Shown one piece after another: positions 9,325-18,667 of a stretch of 64,000 nucleotides of DNA. The stretch comes from Lamprocystis purpurea DSM 4197 (GTDB lineage: Bacteria > Pseudomonadota > Gammaproteobacteria > Chromatiales > Chromatiaceae): the NCBI RefSeq assembly GCF_000379525.1, contig NZ_KB902452.1, forward strand, positions 25,676 through 89,675, written 5' to 3'. How positions within the stretch are numbered: position 1 is the stretch's first letter; every line of letters begins with the position of its first letter. Position numbers and translations under genes: made by a program. Below the pieces are notes generated by a model. It saw only the letters and a program-made list of their open reading frames with translations. It made no database searches and had not been told where the DNA came from.

Positions 9325-10722
9325 CTAGTTGTGGTGGAAGCCCGTACCCTCGGTCGCCGCGAGCTGCGCGGCCGGGTGCGCGGCGAGAAACGCCAGTGCC
9401 GCCCGGTAGTCGGTCATCAAGAGGCTCGCCATATCCATGGTGAAACCGCGCCGGCACATCACGCGCATCACGACGATGTCGCTCGCCCCGCCATTCAATG
9501 CGAAGGCCGGTACCTGCCAACCGCGTAACCGCAGCCGTTCGGAGAGGTCGTAGAGCGAGTAGCCAGGGTCGCTGCCCGGCTTGATACGAAAGCACACCGC
9601 CGGGATACCGGTCTGGGGATCGCCGGTACAGATAAACTCATAAGGCCCGAGCTTCGCTACCTCGTCGGCAATGTAGGCGGCAACCTGGTAGGCGGCACTT
9701 TGAACCTTGGTGTAGCCCTCACGACCAAGGCGGAGGAACTCGTAATACTGGGCAATCACCTGCCCGGCCGGCCGCGAGAAGTTGATCGCGAAGGTGCCGA
9801 CCGAGCCGCCCAGATAGTCCACCTTGAACACCAGGTCCTCCGGCAGCGCCGCGGCGTCGCGCCAGATCACCCAGCCGCAGCCCAAGGGGGCGAGCCCGTA
9901 CTTGTGACCGGAGGCACTGATCGACTTCACGCGCGGCAGCCGGAAGTCCCAGACCAGCTCCGGCGCGGTGAAAGGCGCGAGGAAGCCGCCGCTGGCCGCG
10001 TCGATGTGCATGTCGATATCCAGGCCCTTTGCCTTCTGCAACTGGTCGAGCGCCTCGTGCAGCGGCCCCGGCAGCTCGAAGTTGCCGGTATAAGTGACGC
10101 CGAAGGTCGGGACCACGCCGATGGTGTTCTCGTCACAGGCGGCGATCATGCGCTCTGGGTCCATGAAGAGCCGGTCCGGTTCCATCGGGATCTCGCGGAT
10201 CTCGACATCCCAATAGCGAGCGAATTTGTGCCAGCACACCTGCACCGGACCGCAGACGAAGTTGGGCTTGTCGGTGGGTTTGCCCTGGGCCTGACGCTTT
10301 GCCCGCCAGCGCCACTTCATGGCCATACCGCCGAGCATGCACGCCTCCGACGAGCCGATCGTATTGGTCCCGGTGGCATGGCCGCCGGTCTTTGGCGCAT
10401 GCCATAGGTCCGCTACCATGTTGACGCAGCGCAGGTCGATTGCCGCGGACTGTGGATACTCTTCCTTGTCGATCCAATTTTTGTTGATCGCCTGATCCAT
10501 GAGCTTATGGACGTTCTCGTCGTCCCAGGTCTGGCAAAAGGTCGCGAGGTTCTGGCGCGCATTGCCGTCGAGGAACAGCTCGTCACTGATCAATTGGTAG
10601 GCGATGTCGTCGCGCATTTCAGTCGCGGGAAACGCCTGGTCCGGTGCCACGCGACCCGCCGCCTGCGAGCCGAAGCGTGAATCGAGCAGGGCGGAACGAC
10701 CATCTGACCGCGTATTACCCAT
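9325..10722 (-). CDS. gadB: Glutamate decarboxylase
   Basis: From the ATG at 10720-10722 (ribosome site AAAGAGGA) the product has 465 residues, essentially the E. coli GadB length of 466. The PLP lysine is Lys274 in [24 protein letters not shown] is the PLP-ring aspartate region, and the tail ends G-F-H-H-N, carrying histidines near the position of the autoinhibitory C-terminal His of GadB. It decarboxylates glutamate to GABA with consumption of one proton. It is the first gene of the gadB-gadC-glsA-permease-marC operon, and its promoter carries the recurring palindrome. An upstream in-frame ATG (10800) lacks support. Confidence 0.96.
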   Translation of the reverse strand: MGNTRSDGRSALLDSRFGSQAAGRVAPDQAFPATEMRDDIAYQLISDELFLDGNARQNLATFCQTWDDENVHKLMDQAINKNWIDKEEYPQSAAIDLRCVNMVADLWHAPKTGGHATGTNTIGSSEACMLGGMAMKWRWRAKRQAQGKPTDKPNFVCGPVQVCWHKFARYWDVEIREIPMEPDRLFMDPERMIAACDENTIGVVPTFGVTYTGNFELPGPLHEALDQLQKAKGLDIDMHIDAASGGFLAPFTAPELVWDFRLPRVKSISASGHKYGLAPLGCGWVIWRDAAALPEDLVFKVDYLGGSVGTFAINFSRPAGQVIAQYYEFLRLGREGYTKVQSAAYQVAAYIADEVAKLGPYEFICTGDPQTGIPAVCFRIKPGSDPGYSLYDLSERLRLRGWQVPAFALNGGASDIVVMRVMCRRGFTMDMASLLMTDYRAALAFLAAHPAAQLAATEGTGFHHN

Positions 10723-10822
10723 GATGTTTGTCCTCTTTAGTGTTTCGACCGGCATCGGCGCGCCCCGCCCGATGAATACAACAATCATCGAGTACCGCAA
10801 GCGAACGACTTTTTCGTGGGTC

Positions 10823-10877
10823 AGTTAAGCAAGTCCAGGTCGGCGTTGACAAGGCCGGGACTGCCCAAAATGGGCCA
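10823..10877 (-). promoter_or_regulatory. Operator-promoter of the gadB operon (palindrome-9-TTGTCA-18-TTAACT)
   Basis: Plus-strand 10862-10877 reads TGCCCAAAATGGGCCA. Towards gadB it is followed by 9 bases, TTGTCA (10847-10852), 18 bases and TTAACT (10823-10828), leaving about 100 bases of leader before the gadB ribosome site. The spacing is identical to the yfdX site. Confidence 0.72.
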
Positions 10878-11034
10878 GTGCCCCGGGCTGTTCTGACCCG
10901 CGAAATCACCGCTGCACAGGTCCATACCCTTGGAACTTTTGTTCTCTGCATCATTTACTTGGCGCCAAACGTCGTTGGTTTTTTGGGTCGCCAGACCCCG
11001 GATGTGTCGTTGCAGTCTTCAGCGCGGGCGTCGC

Positions 11035-11050
11035 TACCCAAAATGGGCCA
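11035..11050. promoter_or_regulatory. Second palindrome in the gadB-permease divergent region
   Basis: TACCCAAAATGGGCCA, the exact consensus of the recurring operator, lies about 165 bases upstream of the rightward permease gene. No convincing -35/-10 pair stands at the standard 9/18 spacing in either direction. This copy may act on the rightward operon by another geometry or as an auxiliary site for gadB. Confidence 0.6.
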
Positions 11051-11215
11051 GCACGGCGATGCGCACCCGCCTATACGCTATTGTGCCTACGGCACCTTGC
11101 GTCTTGCGCAAATCGATTCCCTTTCTCGTGCTTGTCGTCCATCCCGATCCATGGCAAGATCGGCCTACCGGTCGCACCGATGACCTGAACGATTTACAGC
11201 GCACGAATAAATGGC

Positions 11216-12550
11216 ATGAGCGAATCAGACCACAGCGGCGGCACGATCGGTATCGGCGGCGCATTGTCGATCGGTATCGGCGGCATGGTGGGGGGCGGCT
11301 TCTTCGCCACCTTCGGGCTCGCGGTGGTGGGCGCGCGCGGCGCGACCTGGATCGCATTCCTGTTGGGCGGCCTGATCGCACTCGTCACCGCTTATTCCTA
11401 TGTGCGCCTGACCTTGCGCTATCCGGGGCCGGGCGGCACCGTAGCCTTCGTGCGTCACGGCTTCGGTATCGGGCTCTTACCTGCGTCGATCAACGTCCTG
11501 CTGATCCTGAGCTACGTCGCCATCATGGCGATTTACGCCCGCGCACTCGCGGCCTACACGGTGCAGTACCTCCCTGCCGTGGAGCGGGACTTCTGGACCT
11601 ACGTCATCGCCTCGGCGTCCATCATCGTCATCGGTCTGGTGAATTTCGCCGGTACCCGGTTGATGCAGCGCTCGGAGGCCGTATTCAATACGCTGAAACT
11701 GTTCGTCCTGGCGGTCTTCATCATGGCGGGGTTTGCGCTCGGCACGCCGGACTGGAGCCGGCTCGGCCCCGCCGAATGGGTACCCTGGATGACGATCGTC
11801 GCGAGCGGCATGACCGTGTTCCTCTCTTACGAGGGCTTCGAGCTCATCGCCAACGCCTCCGACCGCATCCGCGACCCGCGGCGGACCCTGCCGATCGCCT
11901 TTTACGGCAGCGTTCTGGCCACGGTCGTCATCTATGTGCTGGCCGTCCTGGTCGCGATCGGTCACCTGCCGTTCGCCGAGATGTCGGCGGCGCGCGACTT
12001 CGCGTTGTCGGCCGCGGCCGCCGCCTTCATGGGCAAATTCGGCTTTACGCTGTTGACATTGGGCGCGGTCACGGCCTCGGCCTCAGCGGTCAACGCGGAC
12101 TTCTTCGGTGCCGAGCAACTCCCGCAGACCCTGGCCCAGCATGACGAGATGAGCCCGGTGTTCGCGCGCACCCGCAGGGGCAAGCCGGTGGCGAGCATGC
12201 TGCTGATCGGCGTGGTCGCGCTGCTGGCGGTGAACCTGCTCGACCTCACGGCGCTGTCGGCGGCGACCAGCGGGGGCTTCCTGATCGTCTATGCCGCGGT
12301 CAACGTCGCCAACGCCAAGCTGGCAGTGGAGACCGGCAGCCGCCGCTGGATCAGTCTGCTGGCCGCGGTCCTCTGCGTCGCCGCCCTGGTCCTGATGCTC
12401 GTGCAGTTTGCCGCCGACCCGGCAACCCGCGGCTCCGCCTGGGCAGTGCTCGGCGTCGTCGTGCTCGCCGTTGTGCACGAAGGCGTCTTCCGCCTGGAGC
12501 GGGAGCGCCTCGCGCGGGTGGCCGGCGCGACGGCGGCGGCACAAGTCTGA
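11216..12550 (+). CDS. APC family amino-acid permease (second)
   Basis: A 444-residue membrane protein with about 12 hydrophobic segments. The APC signature at TM1 (S-I-G-I-G-G-M-V-G-G-G-F-F-A-T-F-G) is followed by L-T-L-R-Y-P-G-P-G-G. Mid-protein S-Y-E-G-F-E-L-I-A-N-A-S is typical of APC transporters. It is diverged from the permease at 5387. It is transcribed away from gadB and lies 31 bases before the outer-membrane channel gene, so it heads a permease-channel-dehydrogenase operon. The substrate is unknown; amino acid or amine exchange is likely from family. Confidence 0.84.
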   Translation: MSESDHSGGTIGIGGALSIGIGGMVGGGFFATFGLAVVGARGATWIAFLLGGLIALVTAYSYVRLTLRYPGPGGTVAFVRHGFGIGLLPASINVLLILSYVAIMAIYARALAAYTVQYLPAVERDFWTYVIASASIIVIGLVNFAGTRLMQRSEAVFNTLKLFVLAVFIMAGFALGTPDWSRLGPAEWVPWMTIVASGMTVFLSYEGFELIANASDRIRDPRRTLPIAFYGSVLATVVIYVLAVLVAIGHLPFAEMSAARDFALSAAAAAFMGKFGFTLLTLGAVTASASAVNADFFGAEQLPQTLAQHDEMSPVFARTRRGKPVASMLLIGVVALLAVNLLDLTALSAATSGGFLIVYAAVNVANAKLAVETGSRRWISLLAAVLCVAALVLMLVQFAADPATRGSAWAVLGVVVLAVVHEGVFRLERERLARVAGATAAAQV

Positions 12551-12581
12551 CTCAATCCGCTGGCTTTCATCGTTCGTTTCA

Positions 12582-14315
12582 ATGCTTCACCTGTTCGCGA
12601 GCTTCGGAGGTTTGGTGCTGCGTCGGCCTGGCATCCCTAGTGGCATTGCTTGCTTCGTCGTCATGATCTTGGTGTGCGAGATGGCAATGGCCCAAATGGC
12701 CGGCGATCCTTGGCAAGGGCTGCGGATCGATGCGGTCCGCATTACGCTGATTCCCCAGCCGGAATCGGGCGAAACCCGGACCGCACTGGAAGATCGCGTC
12801 CGCCGCGCGCTCGATCTCTTTCCCGGCACGGCCTTTCGGAACCTGTTTCTCGACTGGGGCTTGAGCAAGTTGAAGTCGGAACCGTGGGTCGGCGATGCGC
12901 AGGCCGAGCTGATGCCCGGCGACTCGGGCGGCGTCGTGATCGAGGTCAGAGTGACCGTCTCGGATCAGGCCAAGGCGTCCGCCAGGGCGCCCGCATTTCC
13001 GAATTTGCATCAGGGCGCCGATTCGCTGGTCAAGGTAAAACTCATGGCGTCCGGTCTGGCGTACGCGAACCACAATGCCTGGTACGGCCAACCCGGCGCC
13101 TTCGTCGGTGCCAATCCACTAGCCAGCAAGCCCGCCGGTGCGGGCTGGGCGCCTTGGGCCGAAGGCGCGACCGAGGTCGGCATCCAGGGTATCGGCCCTA
13201 TCACGTCTTCGGTCTATGCCTACGGCAGCCTGTCCTGGCTACAAAGCGGCTCCGTCGGCAGCGAGTTGTTCACCAATGAACCGCGCACCTACGGTGGCCT
13301 GGAGGACGCCTACGCGGGTCTGATATTCGGCAAGACCTGGAATGATGGGGCGCGCCTGGTGTTCAATCTGAGTGCCGGCCGCCAGCCATTCCAGATCGCC
13401 GACGGGATGCTGATCCGGATTACCGCCGGGAATGGATTTGATCGCGCTGGGCTGCAACTCAATCCCCGCTGGGCGGCCGACAATCTGCTGTTGGCAGAGG
13501 CGCGCTACAACACCTGGCGTATCCAGACGTTCCAACTCGATCCGGACGAACTCCCCGCCATCGACTCGCGTACCATCATCAACGGAGTCAATATCGATGC
13601 CGGCCTGGGTACCGCCCGACAATGGGGTTTGACCTGGCTCTATGTTCCGCAATCGGACTACGGCTACTACACGCCCTCCGCCGCCGGAACCCGCGCCGGC
13701 CTTGAGGTCATCGACGCGCGCCTGTCCTGGCTGCCGACGGCACCGGGCGGCGCCGGCCCTTATGCGAAGACCGAGTTGGGGTATCAAATCAATCATGTAA
13801 ACAGCTTCCCGATGCGCGCCTGGGCCGGATATGTCGAGGGCGGCTACACCCTGGCCGGGCTGCGGTTCAGTCCGTCGCTGAGCTATCGGTTGTCCTACTT
13901 CAGCGGTGACAATCCCGCCACGACGACTTACGAGCGCTGGGACCCGCTGCTGTCCGGGGGAACGCCGGAAGAATGGGTACAGGGCATCAACCACTACAAT
14001 ATGTTTCAGGACAGCAACGTCATTGCCCAGCGCATTCAGGTACAGTTGCGGCCATCGCGGACGACGGAGGTCGTGCCGCAACTCTGGTTGTTTAACGCGG
14101 ACCAGACGAACAACCTCGGCGGCACCTTGGCGCAACTGGCCGGAAGGACGCTTGGCTGGGAGTTGAACCTGACCGGCAAGTATTATCCAACGCGCCATCT
14201 CTATTTCCAGGGCAGTATCGCCATCACCGGTCCATTGTCGGGGGTCGACGGCGCCGTCGACGGCCATCTGACACCCTGGGTCAGTGCGATGCTGCTCGCC
14301 CTCGTCAACTACTAA
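12582..14315 (+). CDS. Outer-membrane channel, alginate-export-like barrel (copy A)
   Basis: I place the start at the ATG at 12582, though the ribosome site is weak; a GTG at 12615 just after GGAGG is an alternative. A signal peptide (to about residue 38, A-M-A-Q) precedes an N-terminal domain of about 90 residues with a POTRA-like beta-alpha-beta look (I-D-A-V-R-I-T-L-I-P-Q). A long barrel follows, with L-S-Y-R-L-S-Y-F-S-G-D-N-P and Y-E-R-W-D-P-L-L-S-G-G, motifs I associate with alginate-export (AlgE-type) barrels. It is a paralogue of the gene at 46608. Both paralogues sit beside short-chain dehydrogenases and upstream of a tandem winged-helix gene. Confidence 0.75.
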   Translation: MLHLFASFGGLVLRRPGIPSGIACFVVMILVCEMAMAQMAGDPWQGLRIDAVRITLIPQPESGETRTALEDRVRRALDLFPGTAFRNLFLDWGLSKLKSEPWVGDAQAELMPGDSGGVVIEVRVTVSDQAKASARAPAFPNLHQGADSLVKVKLMASGLAYANHNAWYGQPGAFVGANPLASKPAGAGWAPWAEGATEVGIQGIGPITSSVYAYGSLSWLQSGSVGSELFTNEPRTYGGLEDAYAGLIFGKTWNDGARLVFNLSAGRQPFQIADGMLIRITAGNGFDRAGLQLNPRWAADNLLLAEARYNTWRIQTFQLDPDELPAIDSRTIINGVNIDAGLGTARQWGLTWLYVPQSDYGYYTPSAAGTRAGLEVIDARLSWLPTAPGGAGPYAKTELGYQINHVNSFPMRAWAGYVEGGYTLAGLRFSPSLSYRLSYFSGDNPATTTYERWDPLLSGGTPEEWVQGINHYNMFQDSNVIAQRIQVQLRPSRTTEVVPQLWLFNADQTNNLGGTLAQLAGRTLGWELNLTGKYYPTRHLYFQGSIAITGPLSGVDGAVDGHLTPWVSAMLLALVNY

Positions 14316-14337
14316 AGGGTAAAGGGTTAGACTTACT

Positions 14338-15366
14338 ATGGATCGTCGATCACTGCTCAAGGGGCTGGCCGCCGGGGCCGCTGCCATCCCAGTTGCCCAG
14401 ACCATTGGGGCCGACCCACTCGGGGCGGCTGCTACGCCCGTTGCCGACCGGGGGGATGACGGGGGAGGCATCGGCAGGGTGGCCATCGCACCGCCCGATC
14501 CCGCCTATTTCATCCCGGGCCGATTCCAGGGCAAGACCTTGGTCATTACCGGTTTTGCGCGCGGGATGGGCCAGGCGGCGGCCATCCGTGCGGCGCGCGA
14601 GGGTGCCAATGTGGTCGGGATCGACTGGCTGCCCAATGAGGCCAGTCAAACGGCCGCAGCGATCGAAAACGAGGGCGGCAAGATCGCATTCACGGTCGGC
14701 AGCGTCGCCAACACGGCCGACTGCGACCGCGTGGTCGCGCTTGCCGTCGAGCGGTTCGGCGGCGTCGATCTGGCAATCAACAATGCCGGGGTCATGGACG
14801 GCGTCTACTCGGGCGAGCCGATCGACTATGCAAGCCAGAAGCCGCTGGTGTTCGCACCCATCGACCAGGCCACCGACGCCTATTGGGACAATGTGTTCGC
14901 TATCAATGCCGGCGGCGTATTCAAGTCCATGCGTGCCGAGTTGCGCCAGATGGTGGCGCAGGGACGGGGCGGCGCCATCGTGAACGTCGCCTCGATCGCC
15001 GGACTCACCGGGCTGGCCGGCAACCCGGCCTACGTTGCCAGCAAGCATGCGGTGAACGGGCTGACCGCGAACGCGGCCATCGACTACGCCCCCTACGGCA
15101 TCCGCGTCAATTCGGTGAACATGGCGGCGACCGATACGCCAATGGTCGCGCGCGCCGGGCAGTTGGTCGCGGAGATCATGCGCGCGGGCCAAGGCGACAA
15201 CATGGGATTAATCAAGACCCAGTCGATCCTTGCTTATGTGGATAGCAAACACCGTCCGGCCACCGTCTGGGAGCAGGTGGCCGTGATGCTGTTTCTGCTG
15301 TCGGCCGAGGCCGCCAACCTGACCGGGGCGCGTTATGCCACAGACGGGGGTTGGACCGCCTACTGA
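14338..15366 (+). CDS. Short-chain dehydrogenase/reductase with Tat signal
   Basis: A 342-residue SDR that starts 22 bases after the channel gene. The N-terminus [15 protein letters not shown] is a twin-arginine signal (R-R-x-L-L-K and a hydrophobic stretch). The Rossmann motif T-G-F-A-R-G-M-G-Q begins near residue 71, N-N-A-G follows near 150, and the catalytic Tyr and Lys are in Y-V-A-S-K near residue 232. Classical SDRs use NAD(P) in the cytoplasm. A Tat signal implies export of a folded, cofactor-loaded enzyme, as known for periplasmic glucose-fructose oxidoreductase. The dehydrogenases of the paralogous cluster at 44.9 kb lack such a signal. The substrate is unknown. Confidence 0.85.
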   Translation: MDRRSLLKGLAAGAAAIPVAQTIGADPLGAAATPVADRGDDGGGIGRVAIAPPDPAYFIPGRFQGKTLVITGFARGMGQAAAIRAAREGANVVGIDWLPNEASQTAAAIENEGGKIAFTVGSVANTADCDRVVALAVERFGGVDLAINNAGVMDGVYSGEPIDYASQKPLVFAPIDQATDAYWDNVFAINAGGVFKSMRAELRQMVAQGRGGAIVNVASIAGLTGLAGNPAYVASKHAVNGLTANAAIDYAPYGIRVNSVNMAATDTPMVARAGQLVAEIMRAGQGDNMGLIKTQSILAYVDSKHRPATVWEQVAVMLFLLSAEAANLTGARYATDGGWTAY

Positions 15367-15786
15367 CGCACCCCTGCCAATCGGCAAGCTGGACGACCGG
15401 CCATTGGTCAAGCCGACTTGATCGCCGCTTGCCGGCCGCCCAGGTCCACGACGTTATCGCCGCACTCCCCGCGGCCTACCGTACCTGGTCGGCGGCACGG
15501 CCTCTTGCGAGACCGGCGTGCGCCTCTCCGGCCGCCAGGCGTGCTGCCTGCCGCTCCCCCAACTACTCTTTGACGCCAGACGTAGCGCGCAGTGCGCTTG
15601 GCGTGCGATCAGGGGCTTCGCTGAGAATTTGCCTGCCTGAGATTTCATCTGGGGCGGTTCGCGGCCGTGCTCGTCTATCCGTCTTTCTCCGACAACATTG
15701 TTCAGGTACTATCCAGCCAGTCGAGCCCCCGTGGGCAAGGTCCCGGCCGATGGCCGGCTCGTCCGCTCATCGAACCTGGACTCGCC
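15367..15786. other. Intergenic stretch before the tandem winged-helix gene
   Basis: About 420 bases with no convincing gene. The frame of the downstream gene is open from 15667, but its N-terminus only becomes similar to the paralogue from the ATG at 15787. No operator copy is present, and no strong promoter could be picked by eye. Confidence 0.45.
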
Positions 15787-16905
15787 ATGTATACCACCGA
15801 CGATCCCCCCGGAGGGGACGCTGGACCTGAAATGTCTGCCGCAACCGGCGCATTGGACCAGGCGCGATCCGGGGCGGTGCCGTCCGATCTGCCCCTGACG
15901 CTGCTTGCCGCCGGATACCACCTGCGCCAGATCAACGCGGTGCGCGCCCGCTTCGACGGCCGCGCCGAGCGGGTGGCGCTTCCGGTCCTGCTGTGGCTGG
16001 CCGCGCGGCTGGCCGATCCCGATCCAGAGGTTGCGCATGCCGCCGCGGTGGTGCTACAAAGCCTGGCGCTGGAAACGCGACCAATCTCGAGAAGCTATTC
16101 GCTGCGCGAGATCGGGGACGCGACCGGCTTCCCGCGCGAGACGCTAAGGCGTACCGCACGGCAGCTCACGGGTTTCGGTTGGATCCTGCAGGACACCGCG
16201 GGCCAACTGAGCGTCACCCCGCGGTTCACGGACTACCTGTGGGCCGATGGCGAGTCGGAGCGGCTGCAGGATTTCCGTTGGACCGCGGCGCGGTTGCGCG
16301 AGCTGTCCGACCCGGCAACGGCGTCGAGCGGGGCAAGCGTTACCGAGGCCTTGGCCGCCATGAGTGCGTGCCGCAGCGAAGAGTTGCCCCGGTCCGTCCA
16401 CTGGGCGATTCCCGCCACCCTGGCGGGGGCGCCGCTCGCGGCGGCCATGGTCTATCTGTGCGGCTACAACCTGCGGCATCTTCTGCACATCGCGCCGCAC
16501 GTCGATGGCGATCTGCTGCAAGTCGTCCTGCTCGGTGAACTCGCCCACCGCAATATCGCGGCCTTGGCGCCCGGTGCCGCCACGCGCAGCGCCGAACTTG
16601 CCGCGGTCCTGCAGGTCGATCAACCGCGCGCGGCCCTGCTGACCAATCCGCAGCGCGCCTTCAATGCCTACTCCTTGGCATCGTGCCTCGGCGTCCCATA
16701 CGAAACGACGCGGCGCAAATTGACTCAACTGTGCACCCGTGGCTGGGTCGCACGCGACGCGCGCGGGCTCTACTGGGTCTTGCCGCATGCCGCCGATTAC
16801 TTCCAACAGTTCAATCTCGATCGACGTGCCAACATGCTCGCGACCGCCGCCATGATCGAGGCGCTTCTGCAATCTCCCGCTCCAAGCCAAACGGGTCAGG
16901 CTTGA
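15787..16905 (+). CDS. Tandem winged-helix putative transcription regulator (copy A)
   Basis: A 372-residue soluble protein with two HTH-like units. The first, about residues 100-150, reads S-Y-S-L-R-E-I-G-D-A-T-G-F-P-R-E-T-L-R-R followed by a wing. The second, about residues 287-333, reads A-Y-S-L-A-S-C-L-G-V-P-Y-E-T-T-R-R-K-L. Each is preceded by a helical stretch, so the protein looks internally duplicated. A monomer could therefore read both halves of a palindrome. The start at 15787 aligns with the paralogue at 48600, which is similar along the whole length. It lies downstream of the channel-dehydrogenase operon, in the same order as copy B. No known family name is recalled; regulation of the shared palindrome is a hypothesis. 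Confidence 0.7.
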   Translation: MYTTDDPPGGDAGPEMSAATGALDQARSGAVPSDLPLTLLAAGYHLRQINAVRARFDGRAERVALPVLLWLAARLADPDPEVAHAAAVVLQSLALETRPISRSYSLREIGDATGFPRETLRRTARQLTGFGWILQDTAGQLSVTPRFTDYLWADGESERLQDFRWTAARLRELSDPATASSGASVTEALAAMSACRSEELPRSVHWAIPATLAGAPLAAAMVYLCGYNLRHLLHIAPHVDGDLLQVVLLGELAHRNIAALAPGAATRSAELAAVLQVDQPRAALLTNPQRAFNAYSLASCLGVPYETTRRKLTQLCTRGWVARDARGLYWVLPHAADYFQQFNLDRRANMLATAAMIEALLQSPAPSQTGQA

Positions 16906-16935
16906 ATACATATCGGGTAGAGACTGGAGGAGAAA

Positions 16936-17350
16936 CTAGGGATGGCGAAGGCGCAACCATGCAGGTCCCGGCGCCCCACTCTTGGACTGTCTGGTCTTGT
17001 AAGCGCTCAGCCCGGCATCCAACGCCGGGAAAAAGGCGTCCGCCCCGATCAGACCGGTCAGGTGGGAGCGGTCGCATTCCGCTTTCACGTCGTCGGCAAG
17101 CTGCGAAAAGACCAGTTGGATGCCCTGGTCCGACAGGCTCGCGTGCAGATTCCGCAAGGCCGCGGCCGCGGTGAAGTCCACGTCATCGACCGCTGCCGCG
17201 TCGATACAGAACCAGACCAGGGGCGAGGAGGTGCCGCTGGCGAGCGTCATGACCTCCTCGGTAAAGACGTGCGTATTCGCATAATACATGTTGTGCATGA
17301 AGCGGTAGATCATCAGGCCGGGCGCCGCATGAGGAAGACCACCGCCGAGA
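16936..17350 (-). pseudogene. SulP-type transporter remnant: C-terminal STAS domain only (copy 1)
   Basis: The minus-strand frame from about 17350 to the stop at 16936 encodes the end of a SulP anion transporter. P-G-L-M-I-Y-R-F begins the STAS domain. I-D-A-A-A-V-D-D-V-D-F-T-A-A is the conserved loop normally reading D-x-S-x-V-x-x-I-D. The tail is D-R-S-H-L-T-G-L-I-G-A-D-A-F-F-P-A-L-D-A. All membrane segments are missing, and no start or ribosome site is evident. A second, shorter remnant with the same tail lies at 34477, and both are followed by the shared bases GGCGCAACCATGCAGG. Confidence 0.7.
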
Positions 17351-17635
17351 GGAAAGCCCCAGGCATATAGGCCAGGGGGGCAACTCTGCACACACGCTCG
17401 TGGGGCCCTGGCGGGCACTAATGTCGTCGCCCGTATAATGGCGGGCGCTGGAGATTAAACTCCCCCCTTTGCCGGTGAACGAACGGAAGGTACCCACGAC
17501 CTTTTGTTGCCACGCGCTGGCCCAGGAGGGTTGGGTCCAATTCCAGCCGATGATGATGCCGACGGTGGTGAAGAAGAGTATTAGAAGCACGATAAGGCTC
17601 CTGGACTTCTCGGCGTCAGAGCCAGGGCTCGACAT
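17183..17635 (-). CDS. Small membrane protein N-terminus running out of frame into the SulP remnant
   Basis: From the ATG at 17635 the first 60 or so residues look genuine. A charged start (S-D-A-E-K-S-R-S) leads into one strong membrane segment (L-I-V-L-L-I-L-F-F-T-T-V-G-I-I-I-G-W), then W-T-Q-P-S-W-A-S-A-W-Q-Q-K. Beyond that the frame reads the SulP remnant in a wrong frame, so the original C-terminus is lost or is much shorter. Just upstream is a 10-codon frame (17643-17675) with a near-perfect Shine-Dalgarno AGGAGGAG. That could be a leader peptide or the true, now frameshifted, start. The function is unknown. Confidence 0.4.
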   Translation of the reverse strand: MSSPGSDAEKSRSLIVLLILFFTTVGIIIGWNWTQPSWASAWQQKVVGTFRSFTGKGGSLISSARHYTGDDISARQGPTSVCAELPPWPICLGLSSRRWSSSCGARPDDLPLHAQHVLCEYARLYRGGHDARQRHLLAPGLVLYRRGSGR

Positions 17636-17820
17636 TGCTGTTTCAAGGCAGGCCGGTTTCACCGTAAAATGTCATGGTCGACTCCTCCTGCCAGGGCGTC
17701 CTGTGCCGCAAATTTTTAATCGAAATGTAAGCCCGCGGGCGGGGTTGGCCGGATGGTTATCCGAGTCCTTTGCCAACACTGTTTCAGGCGCGTCAACGAC
17801 GGATGCCTGAGGAGATATCC

Positions 17821-18318
17821 ATGAAATTGCAGCGTTCGACTCACTGGATGTTCGGCTGGGCCCTTGCCTTGGCCTTGATCACCCCGGCAACGGCCGGCAG
17901 TCGCCCCCCCGCTGGGAGCAAGCCGCTGTCCGAGATCCTGCAAGGGATTGAGCAACGCGCGGGCGAGGTGGTATTCAGCGCCGATTTCAGCAGTGGATCC
18001 TGGGAGATCCTGGCTTGCAAGGCCGGCGGTCAGGGTTGCCGGGAGATCGAAGTGGATCCGCAGACCGGCGAGGAACGCAGTTCGAGCCCGGAAGATACCT
18101 CGGACGCCCTCCCGCCGTCCAACGGAAAGACCGCTTCGCAGATCGCGCGCTCGATCGAGGGGCGCAACCTCGGCGTCATCGCGGAACTCGAGTACGACGA
18201 CCCGCAATGGGAAGCGCAGATCCGCCCGGACCGCGGTCACGTGAAGCTCTACGTCGATCCGATCAGCGCAGAAGTTAGGCGTTGCGTTGGTCACGCATGC
18301 ACGCCCCGCGGCAGATGA
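17821..18318 (+). CDS. PepSY-domain exported protein
   Basis: The ATG at 17821 follows the ribosome site GAGGAGATATCC and opens a 165-residue product. A signal peptide covers about residues 1-25 (cleavage after A-T-A-G). The C-terminal half fits a PepSY domain: K-T-A-S-Q-I-A-R-S-I-E-G-R-N-L-G-V-I-A-E-L-E-Y-D, then W-E-A-Q-I and K-L-Y-V-D-P-I-S-A-E-V. PepSY domains are small periplasmic modules, often inhibitory or sensor-like. A Cys pair (L-A-C-K, G-C-R-E) and another near the end (R-C-V-G-H-A-C) could form disulfides. It appears monocistronic. Confidence 0.72.
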   Translation: MKLQRSTHWMFGWALALALITPATAGSRPPAGSKPLSEILQGIEQRAGEVVFSADFSSGSWEILACKAGGQGCREIEVDPQTGEERSSSPEDTSDALPPSNGKTASQIARSIEGRNLGVIAELEYDDPQWEAQIRPDRGHVKLYVDPISAEVRRCVGHACTPRGR

Positions 18319-18335
18319 ACCCCTCGGGGTCCGAG

Positions 18336-18598
18336 TCACTTAAACAAAGCGCCCGCCTCGATTAAGACGACTTCGGCGCCCGGCGCGGCGCTGGTCGCGA
18401 GTCCGGGCATCCCTGCCGCCACTTTTTGCTGGAGGTCGAAGCTCTGCGCGATCGTCGCTGGGAATACGTCCAGATCGGACAGGGATAGACTGGCGGCAGA
18501 GAGGCCCAGAGTGGCTGTGCTGCCTCGGCATCGCGGCGACCAATGTAGACGCCGACAATTTCCCAGGTGTCACGGTTCAGGGCAAGACTGGCTCCACG
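18336..18598 (-). pseudogene. IS1-family transposase fragment joined to an unknown C-terminal tail
   Basis: From 18598 to about 18494 the minus strand encodes L-A-L-N-R-D-T-W-E-I-V-G-V-Y-I-G and A-A-Q-P-L-W-A-S-L-P-P-V-Y. This is the recognisable core of IS1-type transposases (catalytic-domain strand W-x-A-L-D-R-x-T-x-E-I-V-G). It lacks both ends. In another frame the following bases to the stop at 18336 encode an alanine-rich, protein-like tail (L-D-V-F-P-A-T-I-A-Q-S-F-D-L-Q-Q-K-V-A) that I do not recognise. The rest of 18319-18667 has no gene. Confidence 0.5.
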
Positions 18599-18667
18599 CG
18601 CCCGCCGGCCCGCTCGACCCGACCTGCGAGTTCCACCGGCCGGCCGGCCGGCCGGGCGCGGCGCCGC

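Noticed and set aside
11035-11050. Assigning a full promoter to this palindrome copy
   Set aside because: Neither direction shows a -35/-10 pair at the 9/18 spacing, so only the operator sequence is reported.
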